64,000 nt of DNA from Owenweeksia hongkongensis DSM 17368 (GCF_000236705.1 NC_016599.1:1240001-1304000); one strand, 5' to 3'; shown: positions 9,221-18,135, numbered from the stretch's first letter. The notes: generated from the letters alone by a model not told the origin. Numbers and translations: made by a program.

Positions 9221-10327
9221 ATGAAGAAAATATTTATAGCCTCGTTTATTGGTCTACTGGGCCTTTCGGCAAATGGGCAATATCAGTTTGAAGAAAAGAT
9301 AAACCTTGAAGCAACGCCCGTAATCAGCCAAGGGCGTACAGGCACATGCTGGAGTTTTAGCACTACCTCTTTTATAGAATCTGAAATCTTACGAATTGAC
9401 GATAAGGAAATCGACATTTCTGAAATGTATAATGTGCGGTTTACCTATTTGGCTAAAGCCGAAAACTACTTGATGCGTCAAGGCAAAGCTCAGTTTAGTG
9501 AAGGTGGTTTGGCTCATGATGTAATGAATTCTGTAAAGCAAAATGGCCTGGTACCACAAGTAGCCTACACAGGTTTGGATGCTGGAGCAAATACTCACAA
9601 TCATGCTGAAATGGTAGCCGTGCTTACTTCTCTACTGGACACTTACATCGAAAAGCCCACAAAACAGATGAGCGATAAATGGAAAGATGCTGTAAATGCT
9701 ATTCTTGATGTTTACCTAGGTCCTGTTCCTTCAGAGTTTGAATATGAAGGCAAAAAGTACACGCCACAGTCATTCCTTAAAATGACCAAGATAAACCCTG
9801 ATGATTACATTACTGTGACATCATTTACGCAAGCTCCATTTTACAGTAATTTCATTTTAAATATACCCGATAACTTTTCTAATGGAAGCATGTACAACGT
9901 TTCTCTTGACGAAATGATGAAGGTAATAGATGATGCTTTGGCCAATGGTTACTCTATAGAATTGGATTGTGACGTAAGCGAAGCTACCTTTTCAGCCCGT
10001 GCGGGTGTAGCTGTTATTCCGCTTGACGATAGCAAGGAAAAGGAAGCTTTGACAACTCCTATGGATGAAAAGGAAATTAATCAAGCTTATCGCCAACAGC
10101 TTTTTGAAAATCAGGAAACCACTGATGATCACTTGATGCACATCACCGGGACGTTGGTAGACCAAAACGGCACTAAATATTACAAAGTAAAAAACTCATG
10201 GGGTGATGGCCTGGCCAACGGTGGTCACGTCTATATGAGCGAATCCTATATGCGATTGAAAACTATTTCGGTGATGGTACATAAAGACGCACTTCCAAAA
10301 GTTATTCGCAAAAAGCTAAGTATCTAA
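9221..10327 (+). CDS. Secreted C1B papain-like cysteine aminopeptidase (bleomycin hydrolase/PepC type)
   Basis: A 368-residue peptidase of the PepC/bleomycin hydrolase family. The oxyanion Gln37 and nucleophile Cys43 are in SQGRTGTCWSFS. The His is in DDHLMHITG and the Asn in KVKNSWG. Unlike classic cytoplasmic PepC it carries a signal peptide, and at 368 residues it is shorter than the usual 440-450. The start at 9221 is chosen because it begins the signal peptide (MKKIFIASFIGLLGLSANG). Upstream in-frame codons add only a non-signal-like stretch. A bidirectional terminator follows. Confidence 0.9.
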   Translation: MKKIFIASFIGLLGLSANGQYQFEEKINLEATPVISQGRTGTCWSFSTTSFIESEILRIDDKEIDISEMYNVRFTYLAKAENYLMRQGKAQFSEGGLAHDVMNSVKQNGLVPQVAYTGLDAGANTHNHAEMVAVLTSLLDTYIEKPTKQMSDKWKDAVNAILDVYLGPVPSEFEYEGKKYTPQSFLKMTKINPDDYITVTSFTQAPFYSNFILNIPDNFSNGSMYNVSLDEMMKVIDDALANGYSIELDCDVSEATFSARAGVAVIPLDDSKEKEALTTPMDEKEINQAYRQQLFENQETTDDHLMHITGTLVDQNGTKYYKVKNSWGDGLANGGHVYMSESYMRLKTISVMVHKDALPKVIRKKLSI

Positions 10328-10335
10328 AACACTTG

Positions 10336-10363
10336 AAAGGCTCCAATCTGGAGCCTTTTTTAT
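10336..10363. terminator. Bidirectional rho-independent terminator
   Basis: Perfect 10-bp stem AAAGGCTCCA / TGGAGCCTTT with a 3-base loop and T-runs on the plus-strand side. It lies between the convergent peptidase and MgtC-like genes and overlaps the MgtC-like stop codon. Confidence 0.85.
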
Positions 10364-10857
10364 TTTTCATCATCCGGATCGGCATTGGATCGATCAGATA
10401 TATAGCCTCCAACAAAACGAAATACATAGTTTACTATCAGCATCATTAGAGAAACACATACTGCAAGCATATACTGCTTAAGACCTACACATATTCCAAC
10501 CGCGGCAGACATCCAAATAGTAGCTGCTGTTGTCAGAAACATTACTCGATTATTATCCGTGCTTTTTATAATGGTGCCCGCACCAATAAACCCCACACCT
10601 ACAATTACGGCATGCATAATACGAGTTGGATCAATTCCCATAGTGTCCAGCGGAGTGAGTCCTGTATAATCCACCATTATAACCCTACCCAGCGAAACAA
10701 ATAATGCAGAAGCTCCTGCAATAATCATATTGGTACGAAGTCCTGCCGGCTTACTTTGCCACTCCCTCTCAAGACCTATCATACCTCCCAGCAATAGCGC
10801 GATTGCTACATCAATGAGCACCCAAATTTCTCCTGCTTTTATTGTAAAATCTTCCAT
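10360..10857 (-). CDS. MgtC/SapB family membrane protein
   Basis: A 165-residue protein with four to five membrane helices and the family signature GLEREWQSKPAGLRT (about residues 27-41), then SLGR. MgtC-type proteins are linked to growth in low magnesium and modulate membrane ATPase activity in pathogens. In free-living bacteria the role is unclear. The short C-terminal region lacks the long ACT-like domain of Salmonella MgtC. It is a single gene facing away from the 11017 gene. Confidence 0.88.
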   Translation of the reverse strand: MEDFTIKAGEIWVLIDVAIALLLGGMIGLEREWQSKPAGLRTNMIIAGASALFVSLGRVIMVDYTGLTPLDTMGIDPTRIMHAVIVGVGFIGAGTIIKSTDNNRVMFLTTAATIWMSAAVGICVGLKQYMLAVCVSLMMLIVNYVFRFVGGYISDRSNADPDDEK

Positions 10858-11016
10858 ATTCCGTTAGAAACTGATTTTTTATGTAATTCCTAAATAAGAT
10901 AACACTCTACATACAAAAGTGTTTAACTACTAAAAGCTCTTTGGTTTATCCTTAATTACTGAAACATATTTTATATCTTAAAGGAATCAATTAAAAACAA
11001 GGGGGGAGCTTAATTG

Positions 11017-11463
11017 ATGAAATTCAAATACACCATATCAGCCGATGACCAACTTATCTTAGCTCGAATTCAGGGCTCAGTTGGTTTTGTCTTTTTTAGA
11101 CAATCCTTACTTTATGTTTGGAACCACCCTCTTTATAAACCCGAGTACAACACCATTGTAGATCTTTCTGAAGCCAACGTGAACCTTAGAACATTGGAAA
11201 TATCCGCACTGATTGAAATGCTGGTAGATCGTAAAGCTCGATTCAATTCCAAGTTTACCTTGATAGTAACAAAGCCCTTTGAAGTGGCACTTGCAATGAT
11301 TTTTGAAAGTAAACTGGTACAAAGTATGCCTACCAAAACTTTTACGAATATAGAAGATGCTGCCCAATACGTTGGTTCCACTAAAAAGCGGATCGAACAT
11401 TTATGTAGAAAAAAACCGATGGAAGTTCCTATAGATGATGTTCTAAACTTTGCGGTAAAATAA
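11017..11463 (+). CDS. STAS/SpoIIAA-like protein of unknown function
   Basis: A 148-residue soluble protein. Alternating strands and helices with YNTIVDLSEANVNL and FTLIVTKPFEVALAMIFES resemble the SpoIIAA-like/STAS fold used for anti-sigma antagonists and signalling. This is a fold-level impression only. The ATG at 11017 is chosen; a TTG lies one codon upstream. An unusually strong purine-rich site (GGGGGGAG, 11001-11008) precedes the start, rare in this phylum. A strong terminator follows. No partner gene is adjacent. Confidence 0.75.
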   Translation: MKFKYTISADDQLILARIQGSVGFVFFRQSLLYVWNHPLYKPEYNTIVDLSEANVNLRTLEISALIEMLVDRKARFNSKFTLIVTKPFEVALAMIFESKLVQSMPTKTFTNIEDAAQYVGSTKKRIEHLCRKKPMEVPIDDVLNFAVK

Positions 11464-11464
11464 A

Positions 11465-11494
11465 AAAGGGGCTCACAATAATGTGAGCCCCTTT
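11465..11494 (+). terminator. Rho-independent terminator
   Basis: Perfect 12-bp stem AAAGGGGCTCAC / GTGAGCCCCTTT with a 6-base loop, directly after the 11017 gene. A poly-A side upstream suggests it may also serve the convergent peroxiredoxin gene. Confidence 0.9.
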
Positions 11495-11520
11495 CTGATA
11501 TTTAAAAAGCTTGTGCTTTC

Positions 11521-12153
11521 TTAGTTTTGGCTAAGGTAAGAAGCAACGCCATCGTGAGTAGCGCTCATTCCTGATTTACCTTCGTCCCAGTTAGCCGGGC
11601 ATACTTCGCCTTTTTCTTCGGTAAATTGTAAAGCTTTTACTATTCTCAAAGCCTCATCTACATTTCTACCTAGCGGAAGGTCATTTACCAATTGGTGACG
11701 AACTACTTGATCCTTGTCGATAAGGAAAAGGCCACGGTAAGCGATCATTTCGCCTTCAGCCTTAAGCTCATCATTTTCATCATAATAGTAGCTTCCTGCC
11801 AATACATCGTAGTTTGCAGAAATAGTCTTGTTGGTATCAGCAACCAAAGGGTAAGTTACTCCTTGAATACCACCTTGATCTTTGGTCAATTGCAACCATC
11901 CCCAGTGAGACTGCTCAGTATCCGTAGATACTGCTACAACTTCAACATCCAGGCTACGGAATTCTTCCAATTTTGATTGGAAAGCGTGAAGCTCAGTTGG
12001 GCAAACAAAGGTGAAATCTTTTGGGTAGAAGAAAAGTACCACATACTTCTTTCCTGCAAATTGCTCTAGAGAGAAGTCATCAACTATCTCTTCTCCGTTT
12101 ACTACTGCTGCTGCAGTAAATTGTGGGGCTTTCTTTCCTACTAATACAGCCAT
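11521..12153 (-). CDS. Typical 2-Cys peroxiredoxin (AhpC/Prx1 type)
   Basis: A 210-residue thiol peroxidase reducing H2O2 and alkyl hydroperoxides. The peroxidatic Cys51 is in DFTFVCPTEL and the resolving Cys185 in GEVCPANW, the arrangement of eukaryote-like 2-Cys Prx. The C-terminal tail ends SYLSQN and lacks the YF motif linked to overoxidation sensitivity in Prx1. The electron donor is probably a thioredoxin such as the one at 39226. It appears monocistronic. Confidence 0.95.
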   Translation of the reverse strand: MAVLVGKKAPQFTAAAVVNGEEIVDDFSLEQFAGKKYVVLFFYPKDFTFVCPTELHAFQSKLEEFRSLDVEVVAVSTDTEQSHWGWLQLTKDQGGIQGVTYPLVADTNKTISANYDVLAGSYYYDENDELKAEGEMIAYRGLFLIDKDQVVRHQLVNDLPLGRNVDEALRIVKALQFTEEKGEVCPANWDEGKSGMSATHDGVASYLSQN

Positions 12154-12301
12154 ATTATTGAATTTAAATTTATTACTAGATTAAATTTGTTTTAACTATT
12201 GTTTTTCTATTTCCAATAGCGATTGCAAATATAGTTCAGCTAACTCCTTTAAGCATAGGGTTTGCATTAGTTATATCTAACAAGCTCATAGACATAACTA
12301 A

Positions 12302-13003
12302 TTAGTGGTGTGATACGCTTATCCAAGCAATTATCACCCCTAATAGAGTCACAAAAAACTTAATAAAGTTGAACTTGTGAGATTTACTGCTTTCAAAAAG
12401 TATGGTGGTAGAAATATGAATAAATACCCCCAAGGTAAGGGCCGTAAGCTGACGGTAGTATTGTTCTAAAAAGGGAAGAGTTTCTCCCAGCCAAACTCCT
12501 ATAGGAGCTATTAACGCAAACATTGCCATCCAGAAAATGATCTTAAGCTTACTACTAGTGAGCTCAGTAAGCATGGCAAAAAGAATAATACTTACAGGCA
12601 GCTTGTGAATTACAATCCCCCAGAGCAAAGTATTGCTGCTCAATTCGTGGGTATGCGCACCAATGGGTAAACTTTCTAACAGTGCATGAATAAATAAACT
12701 AATCATTACAGTAAGCGGAATGCCTTTATCCTTAAAATGCTCAGGATGGCCGTGACCATGCTCTACCCCTTTGCTAAATACTTCAAGCACCAGCTGAATA
12801 AAAAAGCCCCCCATCACCCAAAGACCGATTGTGTGGTCATGAACTTCGTAAACTTCTGGAAGCAAATGAAAAACACCCAGACTGAGCAAGTAAGCCCCAC
12901 TAAAAACCAGTAAAAACTTAATGGATACATCGCGCTGAGACTTTAGAAAAGCTGAGATTAGGCTACCTAAAAGTACCGATGCTATAAGTAAAAGGTATGT
13001 CAT
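12302..13003 (-). CDS. ZIP family divalent metal transporter
   Basis: A 233-residue protein with about seven or eight membrane helices. The binuclear metal site motifs are visible as HALLESLPIG in TM4 and IHKLP in TM5. A His-rich loop (GVEHGHGHPEH) lies between TM3 and TM4, as in ZIP importers of zinc or iron. HNxxEG is modified to HALLES, so metal preference is uncertain. Confidence 0.9.
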   Translation of the reverse strand: MTYLLLIASVLLGSLISAFLKSQRDVSIKFLLVFSGAYLLSLGVFHLLPEVYEVHDHTIGLWVMGGFFIQLVLEVFSKGVEHGHGHPEHFKDKGIPLTVMISLFIHALLESLPIGAHTHELSSNTLLWGIVIHKLPVSIILFAMLTELTSSKLKIIFWMAMFALIAPIGVWLGETLPFLEQYYRQLTALTLGVFIHISTTILFESSKSHKFNFIKFFVTLLGVIIAWISVSHH

Positions 13004-13083
13004 GCTTAGCGCTTAGTGGATATTGTCCGAATAATTTTTGGAAGGGCAAAAGTAAGGAAGTTAGTTCATTGAATGCACGACTG

Positions 13084-13527
13084 TTATTCAATGTCTATGA
13101 GCTCTTTTAGTTTTCTTTCTAGGTAATCTATTTCAGAACTAACCTGCAAGCGCATGCCCAGATATACAATGATTAACGGAAAAATAAGCAGTATAATTAT
13201 ATACCACTCTTGTGAATCAGCATATCCAAATCCAAAAAAAATCAGCACCATGCTCATAAAAAACACAACTGCTTCAGGGATCATTCCACCGCTTATCCTA
13301 ATGCTTACTTTAAGGTCTTTCACCTCTCCTTCTATTTGAGAAAAGGAAGTATTTCCAGACGGACTAAAGAGGGTCCTTTTTTTAGTTATATAAAATTTTG
13401 GGCCCAACTCCTTCGCTGTTATTCTGAAATTAAATTGCTTGCTGGTAGTAATTTTCTCTTCAAGCTCAACTAAGATTTCTTCCGGAGCTTTTTCAGATTT
13501 ATAAGTAAAGTGTTTTTCTAGAAACAT
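13084..13527 (-). CDS. Membrane protein of unknown function
   Basis: A 147-residue protein: a soluble N-terminal domain (about residues 1-78) with a beta-rich look, then two membrane helices (about 83-99 and 107-125) and a short charged C-terminal helix. I recognise no family. It starts 20 bases downstream of the small antitoxin-like ORF on the same strand, where a toxin gene would normally sit. It does not resemble RelE/ParE or other known toxins. Confidence 0.7.
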   Translation of the reverse strand: MFLEKHFTYKSEKAPEEILVELEEKITTSKQFNFRITAKELGPKFYITKKRTLFSPSGNTSFSQIEGEVKDLKVSIRISGGMIPEAVVFFMSMVLIFFGFGYADSQEWYIIILLIFPLIIVYLGMRLQVSSEIDYLERKLKELIDIE

Positions 13528-13547
13528 GAATGAAAATCAATTCCCTT

Positions 13548-13733
13548 CTAGCAATACCATTTTGCCATTTCCTCTTCAACTTCGGACTCAACCACAACTT
13601 GTCCAGCTTCCGACTGCTTATAGCCTCTTTCAATCTTATCCAGCAAAATGACTTTTTCCATAAGTTCCTCCAAGGAGAATCGATCAGGAAGATCATCAAT
13701 GGTTTTCTTCAAGTTCGCTTTTGAAATCATCAA
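13548..13733 (-). CDS. Small antitoxin-like protein without a recognisable toxin partner
   Basis: A 61-residue acidic protein with the layout DLPDRFSLEELMEKVILLDKIE..., ending EEEMAKWYC. This matches the small antitoxins paired with RelE/ParE toxins in Bacteroidota, where a 'LIVLEKIEQGL' helix and a C-terminal 'W' tail are common. No toxin frame follows; the next gene is a membrane protein. It may be an orphan antitoxin or part of a decayed module. The assignment rests on pattern memory only. Confidence 0.6.
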   Translation of the reverse strand: MMISKANLKKTIDDLPDRFSLEELMEKVILLDKIERGYKQSEAGQVVVESEVEEEMAKWYC

Positions 13734-13768
13734 ATAAATATTTTTACTAAGATAGAAAATTGCACTTT

Positions 13769-14518
13769 TTACTCCGCCACCAATATCAACCTCTCTCCAT
13801 CACGCCTATTATATTCTGACAAGTCAAAATCGCCATAAACCTGAGTGATGGTGAAACCGGCTTCCTGAAATAGTTTTTCAAAATCACCTTTATCTAATAA
13901 CTGTACCTTTTCCTCGTATTTGTAATGATGGCCTTTATCTTCAAAAGTGATTTTTTTGATTACACGCTCATCGCGAATAAATCGCTCAATGTGAAACTCA
14001 ATATTTTCCACTTGCCTTACTTCCTCTTCCACCAAACCGAGACGCACCTTATTTACATTCATAAAGTCGAGTACCAAAACTCCATCTGGTTTTAGAGCTC
14101 GCTTCATCATTTTGAGGGCACTCAAATTATCATCATAACTGTCAAAATACCCAAAACTGGTAAACAGGTTAAAAATGTAATCAAAGCGGTTTTCACCAAA
14201 AGGTTGCCGCATATCTCCTACTTCAAAGTGAAGAGTATCATTGGCAAACTGCTGAGCAAACTCAATGTTGCTTTCAGAAAGATCGATACCCGTAACATCA
14301 TACCCCAGCTCGCTCAAAAACTTAGCATGACGCCCCCGGCCACAAGCCAAATCCAGAAAATGAGCATTGTGATCTGGCTTCAAATTGTCGATCATGTTTT
14401 TAATAAAAAAGCGTGCTTCTTTATCGTCTCTATCTTGATATAGCAAATGGTAGTAAGTGGTATCAAACCACGATTCAAACCAAGCTTCTTTTTTTTTAAT
14501 CAAACCTTCCTTCATCAT
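13769..14518 (-). CDS. Class I SAM-dependent methyltransferase
   Basis: A 249-residue Rossmann methyltransferase. Motif I is FLDLACGRGRHAKFL with the acidic strand-2 end VTGIDLS, then VGDMRQPF and FDYIFNLFTSFGYF. The closest general type is the methyltransferase-25 group acting on small molecules; the substrate is unknown. Its ATGATG start overlaps the stop of the upstream TauE/SafE gene by 4 bases, so the two are translationally coupled. Confidence 0.9.
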   Translation of the reverse strand: MMKEGLIKKKEAWFESWFDTTYYHLLYQDRDDKEARFFIKNMIDNLKPDHNAHFLDLACGRGRHAKFLSELGYDVTGIDLSESNIEFAQQFANDTLHFEVGDMRQPFGENRFDYIFNLFTSFGYFDSYDDNLSALKMMKRALKPDGVLVLDFMNVNKVRLGLVEEEVRQVENIEFHIERFIRDERVIKKITFEDKGHHYKYEEKVQLLDKGDFEKLFQEAGFTITQVYGDFDLSEYNRRDGERLILVAE

Positions 14519-15303
14519 AAATCAAATAAACCCATCATCCACTCAGGGATTCTCAGCAATACTATTGACGATACCGTAAGTATTACTATTAAAAGCCAGC
14601 GCACGTATAAGTTAGCCTTGGGCAAAAACAAAATATAACGTGCACCTATAACCGCTCCTATCGATTGCCCCACCGCCAAAGTAATTCCTGGAATCCACTC
14701 CATACCTCCTGTATAGAGAAACACAAAAAAGGCTGGCATTACAAAGGTTACCGCCAAAACTAACTTGATAATATTGGCATCCCGAAGGCTATATTTAGCA
14801 ATAAGCACCAAAATACTGAGGAGCATAATTCCTATTCCCATTTGGAGGAAACCACCATAAATCGCTACCAGAAATACCAAAATAGCATTAATCCAGGTTT
14901 TTCGGTTTTTAGAAACATCTGTAGCGATATTCCACTTTTTAGGATTAGTAACTAAGGTAATTAGCAGCAGCAGCATAATACCTCCGATAATCATTTTTAG
15001 CAAGCCCGGGTCTATCTCTACAGCAATGATGGCGCCCACTATAGACCCTATGATAGAAGGAATGAAAAACCAATAGCTATCATTAAATAGCATCTTGGTA
15101 CGCGGTGTTCGCTTTAAGCTAAAAACTGCGGTAATAGTTTGTGCCAAGGCTCCAATCCTATTTGTGGCGTTTGACACATCAGCTGGAAAACCCATAAAAA
15201 TGAGAATTGACAAAGTGATGGCAGATCCATTTCCCGCAAGGGTATTGATAATACCAGCCATAAGGCCTCCCAAAAGAAGTAATATATATTCCCAGATTTC
15301 CAA
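14515..15303 (-). CDS. TauE/SafE family sulfite/organosulfur exporter-like permease
   Basis: A 262-residue integral membrane protein with about eight helices. It has the family duplication: GGLMAGIINTLAGNGSAIT in the first half and GGFLQMGIGIMLL in the second. Members export sulfite or sulfonate-derived anions or act as general anion permeases. Coupling to the methyltransferase downstream is seen in the sequence; a shared substrate is only inference. Confidence 0.9.
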   Translation of the reverse strand: MEIWEYILLLLGGLMAGIINTLAGNGSAITLSILIFMGFPADVSNATNRIGALAQTITAVFSLKRTPRTKMLFNDSYWFFIPSIIGSIVGAIIAVEIDPGLLKMIIGGIMLLLLITLVTNPKKWNIATDVSKNRKTWINAILVFLVAIYGGFLQMGIGIMLLSILVLIAKYSLRDANIIKLVLAVTFVMPAFFVFLYTGGMEWIPGITLAVGQSIGAVIGARYILFLPKANLYVRWLLIVILTVSSIVLLRIPEWMMGLFDL

Positions 15304-15389
15304 GGCCGCGAAGGTAGAGTGATAGCTTTGGTTTATGAAGATTTGATAAATAAATTTATTTCACCTGTCTTTTGAGGGTTTTACAACTC

Positions 15390-15755
15390 TTAATCCTTCG
15401 CCACCATATAAGAAACTAGCTTTTTTATTTTGGGATTTTTGAACCCCGAAAACTCATACACATCGCAAAATCCGTAGGTCTTCAGCTTTCCTGAATTATC
15501 TTTCATTTTCATTTCACCATTGGCCGAAGCTACTTTTCCATGGGTAATGATGTGGTGGATTTCGAGCGAGTCAAGTCCTGCATCTTCAGGCATTGCATCA
15601 AAAAAATCCTTTAGCTTTTCCTTACCATCAAGAATACGATCTCCCACCATTTCCCAATACACATCTTCGGTTACGCTTTCTAGAATAAACGAGATATCAT
15701 TTGCCAAAAAGGCCTGATTAAACTTGCGAACGAATTCTTCTTTTAGATTATTCAT
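15390..15755 (-). CDS. SnoaL/NTF2-like fold protein
   Basis: A 121-residue protein from the ATG at 15755. An alternative in-frame ATG at 15782 adds nine residues and overlaps the upstream gene by 17 bases. The pattern FVRKFNQAFLANDISFILESVTEDVYWEMVGD is typical of SnoaL-like NTF2 folds, followed by the curved sheet. Members are isomerases, hydrolases or simple binding proteins, so no reaction can be assigned. It is probably co-transcribed with the VOC protein just upstream. Confidence 0.83.
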   Translation of the reverse strand: MNNLKEEFVRKFNQAFLANDISFILESVTEDVYWEMVGDRILDGKEKLKDFFDAMPEDAGLDSLEIHHIITHGKVASANGEMKMKDNSGKLKTYGFCDVYEFSGFKNPKIKKLVSYMVAKD

Positions 15756-15765
15756 GCTATTCTTT

Positions 15766-16191
15766 TCAGCTCTGCTCTTCATTAAAGTTCACCATCCAAA
15801 ATACACCATATTTATCTTTGAGGCTACCGAAGTAATCACCCCAAAACTGATCTTCCATGGGCTTCTCTACTTCTCCACCATTTGAGAGGGCTTCAAAAAT
15901 ACGGTCGGCTTCCTCTCTGCTTTCCGGGTGTAGTGATATGTAATTGCCATTTCCTTGATGGAGGGTTTGCCCCCAAGATTGTACGATATCCGAAGCCATC
16001 AAAATGGTATCCTTTCCAATAGGCAGTGAAATGTGCATAAGCCGGTTTTTATCTTCTTCAGGGAGTTTGTCACCATCAGGTGCTTCGCTCATTTTCATTT
16101 TAGAAGAAAACTCCCCACCAAACACATTTTTGTAAAAATTGAAAGCTTCTTCGGCCTGGCCGTCAAAATTTAAGTATGGATGTACTTTCAT
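15766..16191 (-). CDS. VOC family (PhnB/glyoxalase-like) protein
   Basis: A 141-residue protein with the PhnB-like VOC pattern: HPYLNFDGQAEEAFNFYKNVFGG at the start and DQFWGDYFGSLKDKYGVFWMVN at the end. PhnB-like proteins often lack full metal ligands and have no defined reaction. The start at 16191 is chosen because the family begins with this MKVHPYL-type segment. An 18-residue upstream extension to 16245 looks non-coding. It sits 10 bases ahead of the NTF2-like gene. Confidence 0.87.
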   Translation of the reverse strand: MKVHPYLNFDGQAEEAFNFYKNVFGGEFSSKMKMSEAPDGDKLPEEDKNRLMHISLPIGKDTILMASDIVQSWGQTLHQGNGNYISLHPESREEADRIFEALSNGGEVEKPMEDQFWGDYFGSLKDKYGVFWMVNFNEEQS

Positions 16192-16303
16192 AGTAAAAGG
16201 TTTAAGATTGAACCTTAAAGCTATGTACAAAGTTTGGTATTGCAAAGCAGGCTACATTATGTAAAAAAATACAGCCCCAAAACATAAATTCTGCTTGCCC
16301 GAG

Positions 16304-18082
16304 TTAAATCTCAGCCTTTTTCATTCCCCACCTTAGAGCCACAAAGCCAATAATAGCCAAGGCCAGCCAAGTGTAAAATAAAGTCCATTCTTCGAAAATG
16401 AAGTAGCCCATAAAAAAGAGTATGGAATAAACCATGAGTACTCCTGAAAGCCAGGACACAAAGAGATAAGGTGTCAATCGATTGTTGTTTTCATCACCTC
16501 TGTAGTACCTCCAAAAACCACCCGGCTGCACACGGTCGTAAAAACGTTTTAAGGTTTCTCCATCCGTAGGGGAAGTGAGAAAAGTTACCGTTAGCCAAGA
16601 AATAGTGGTAAATAAAACAGTGAAAATAAAATCACCATTATTGGTGTAAAATGTTTCGGGAACGTAGCTAGGCAGTACAAATTTGGCGAAAGCCAGACCT
16701 ATAAAAGGTGCAATTGTAGCTACCAACTCGCTCCAGGCATTGATGCGCCACCAGTACCAGCGCAGAATAAGCACCATTCCTAATCCGGCACCACTTGCTA
16801 TAAGAAACTGTGCAGCGCTGTCTATAGTGGTGATTTGCGTGGTAACGCCCAAACCTACCAACATCACAAAAATAGTGATGAGCCTTCCGGCAAATACATA
16901 GTGTTTTTGCGCCTTTTCTTCGTTTTCAAACTGGTCTTCCTTCTTAATAAAACGCTTGTACAAATCGTTGGTTAGGTAGCTCGAACCCCAATTGAGCTGA
17001 GTAGAAATAGTACTCATATAGGCAGATAAAAAGCCAACAAACAAAAGTCCTTTGATACCGTCAGGCAGGTAATCGCGCATTACCATAATGAAGCCTTTTC
17101 GGGATTCCTCAACAGGTAAGTCTGGGTAAAGAACCAAAGCACAAAGGCCCACAATAATCCATGGCCATGGGCGCAAAGCGTAATGTGCAATTTGAAAAAA
17201 CAGGCTAGAATAAACGGCATTCTTTTCATCTTTAGCCCCCATCATACGTTGAGAAATATAACCGCCACCACCGGGCTCAGCTCCTGGATACCAGCTGGCC
17301 CACCATTGTAAAAATATGTAGGACAAAAAGGCTCCCGTGGTCAGTGAGAATGTTCCGATTAAGGCATCTCCAGCTCCATCAATTTTTGGGAAAAAGCTCA
17401 ATCGCCAGGCTGGTAGTTTTGCTTTCAAACCTTCTACCCCTCCCACTTCGGGTGCGTTCAAAACTATTACTGCAAGGATAATACAGCCCGTCATAGCGAT
17501 TATAAACTGGGCAAAATCGGTAATGGCAATTCCCAAAAGGCCTGCAATGGAACTATAAATAAGTACCAAAAACATAACGCAGGTGACTACCCAAAAAGCA
17601 GTTTCGTAAGGCACTTCAAAAAACACTTCTATGATGGAAATCAAAGCGGCATTTACCCAGGCGATAATTACTACATTGAGAAAAAGCCCAAGGTAAACAG
17701 CCTTTACACCACGCAGCAACCGCGCAATGGGACCACTATATCTAAGTTCTAAAAGTTCAAGTTCGGTGAGGATATTTGCCCTTCGCCACATTCGTGCAAA
17801 AAAGAAGGTGGTGAGCATTCCTCCAATAAGCATGTTCCACCAAAGCCAGTTTCCTGAGATACCGTGCTGAGCAATTTTTTCGGTTACCCAAAGAGGTGTA
17901 TCAGCCGCAAAGGTGGTAGCCACCATACTTACCCCAGCAAGATACCAGGGCATGTTTCTTCCACCCAGAAAGAAGTCAGTAAGAGACGAACCCGCTTTTC
18001 CGCGAAAGCGGATACCTATAAAAATGAATAAGGTGAGAAAGAAGATTACAACTATCCAGTCGAGTATTGTGAGGTTTGCCAT
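16304..18082 (-). CDS. Sodium:solute symporter (SSS family)
   Basis: A 592-residue protein with about 13 membrane helices and the SSS core: DFFLGGRNMPWYLAGVSMVATTFAADTP in TM1-TM2, and FVGFLSAYMSTISTQLNWGSSYLTNDLY around TM8, where Na+-site hydroxyl residues (STISTQ) are seen. SSS proteins bring in sugars, amino acids, sialic acid or carboxylates with Na+. The substrate is not evident. It is preceded on its own strand by a long non-coding region carrying a dyad. Confidence 0.92.
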   Translation of the reverse strand: MANLTILDWIVVIFFLTLFIFIGIRFRGKAGSSLTDFFLGGRNMPWYLAGVSMVATTFAADTPLWVTEKIAQHGISGNWLWWNMLIGGMLTTFFFARMWRRANILTELELLELRYSGPIARLLRGVKAVYLGLFLNVVIIAWVNAALISIIEVFFEVPYETAFWVVTCVMFLVLIYSSIAGLLGIAITDFAQFIIAMTGCIILAVIVLNAPEVGGVEGLKAKLPAWRLSFFPKIDGAGDALIGTFSLTTGAFLSYIFLQWWASWYPGAEPGGGGYISQRMMGAKDEKNAVYSSLFFQIAHYALRPWPWIIVGLCALVLYPDLPVEESRKGFIMVMRDYLPDGIKGLLFVGFLSAYMSTISTQLNWGSSYLTNDLYKRFIKKEDQFENEEKAQKHYVFAGRLITIFVMLVGLGVTTQITTIDSAAQFLIASGAGLGMVLILRWYWWRINAWSELVATIAPFIGLAFAKFVLPSYVPETFYTNNGDFIFTVLFTTISWLTVTFLTSPTDGETLKRFYDRVQPGGFWRYYRGDENNNRLTPYLFVSWLSGVLMVYSILFFMGYFIFEEWTLFYTWLALAIIGFVALRWGMKKAEI

Positions 18083-18104
18083 GCGTGTTATGTAGTATCA
18101 CGAA

Positions 18105-18135
18105 ATCAACAAAATTGGTTTTTGAATTTGTTGAT
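18105..18135. promoter_or_regulatory. Inverted repeat upstream of the symporter gene
   Basis: ATCAACAAA (18105-18113) and TTTGTTGAT (18127-18135) are perfect 9-base arms separated by 13 bases, located 23-53 bases before the symporter start codon. It could be an operator or a leader hairpin. No regulator is adjacent. Confidence 0.35.

Noticed and set aside
11692-11976. Plus-strand 94-codon ORF inside the peroxiredoxin
   Set aside because: It is antisense to a gene with all expected catalytic motifs and has no motif of its own.
13499-13699. Minus-strand 66-codon ORF overlapping the antitoxin-like gene
   Set aside because: It is a shifted frame of the antitoxin-like gene with unlikely composition (many Trp, Arg and Lys).
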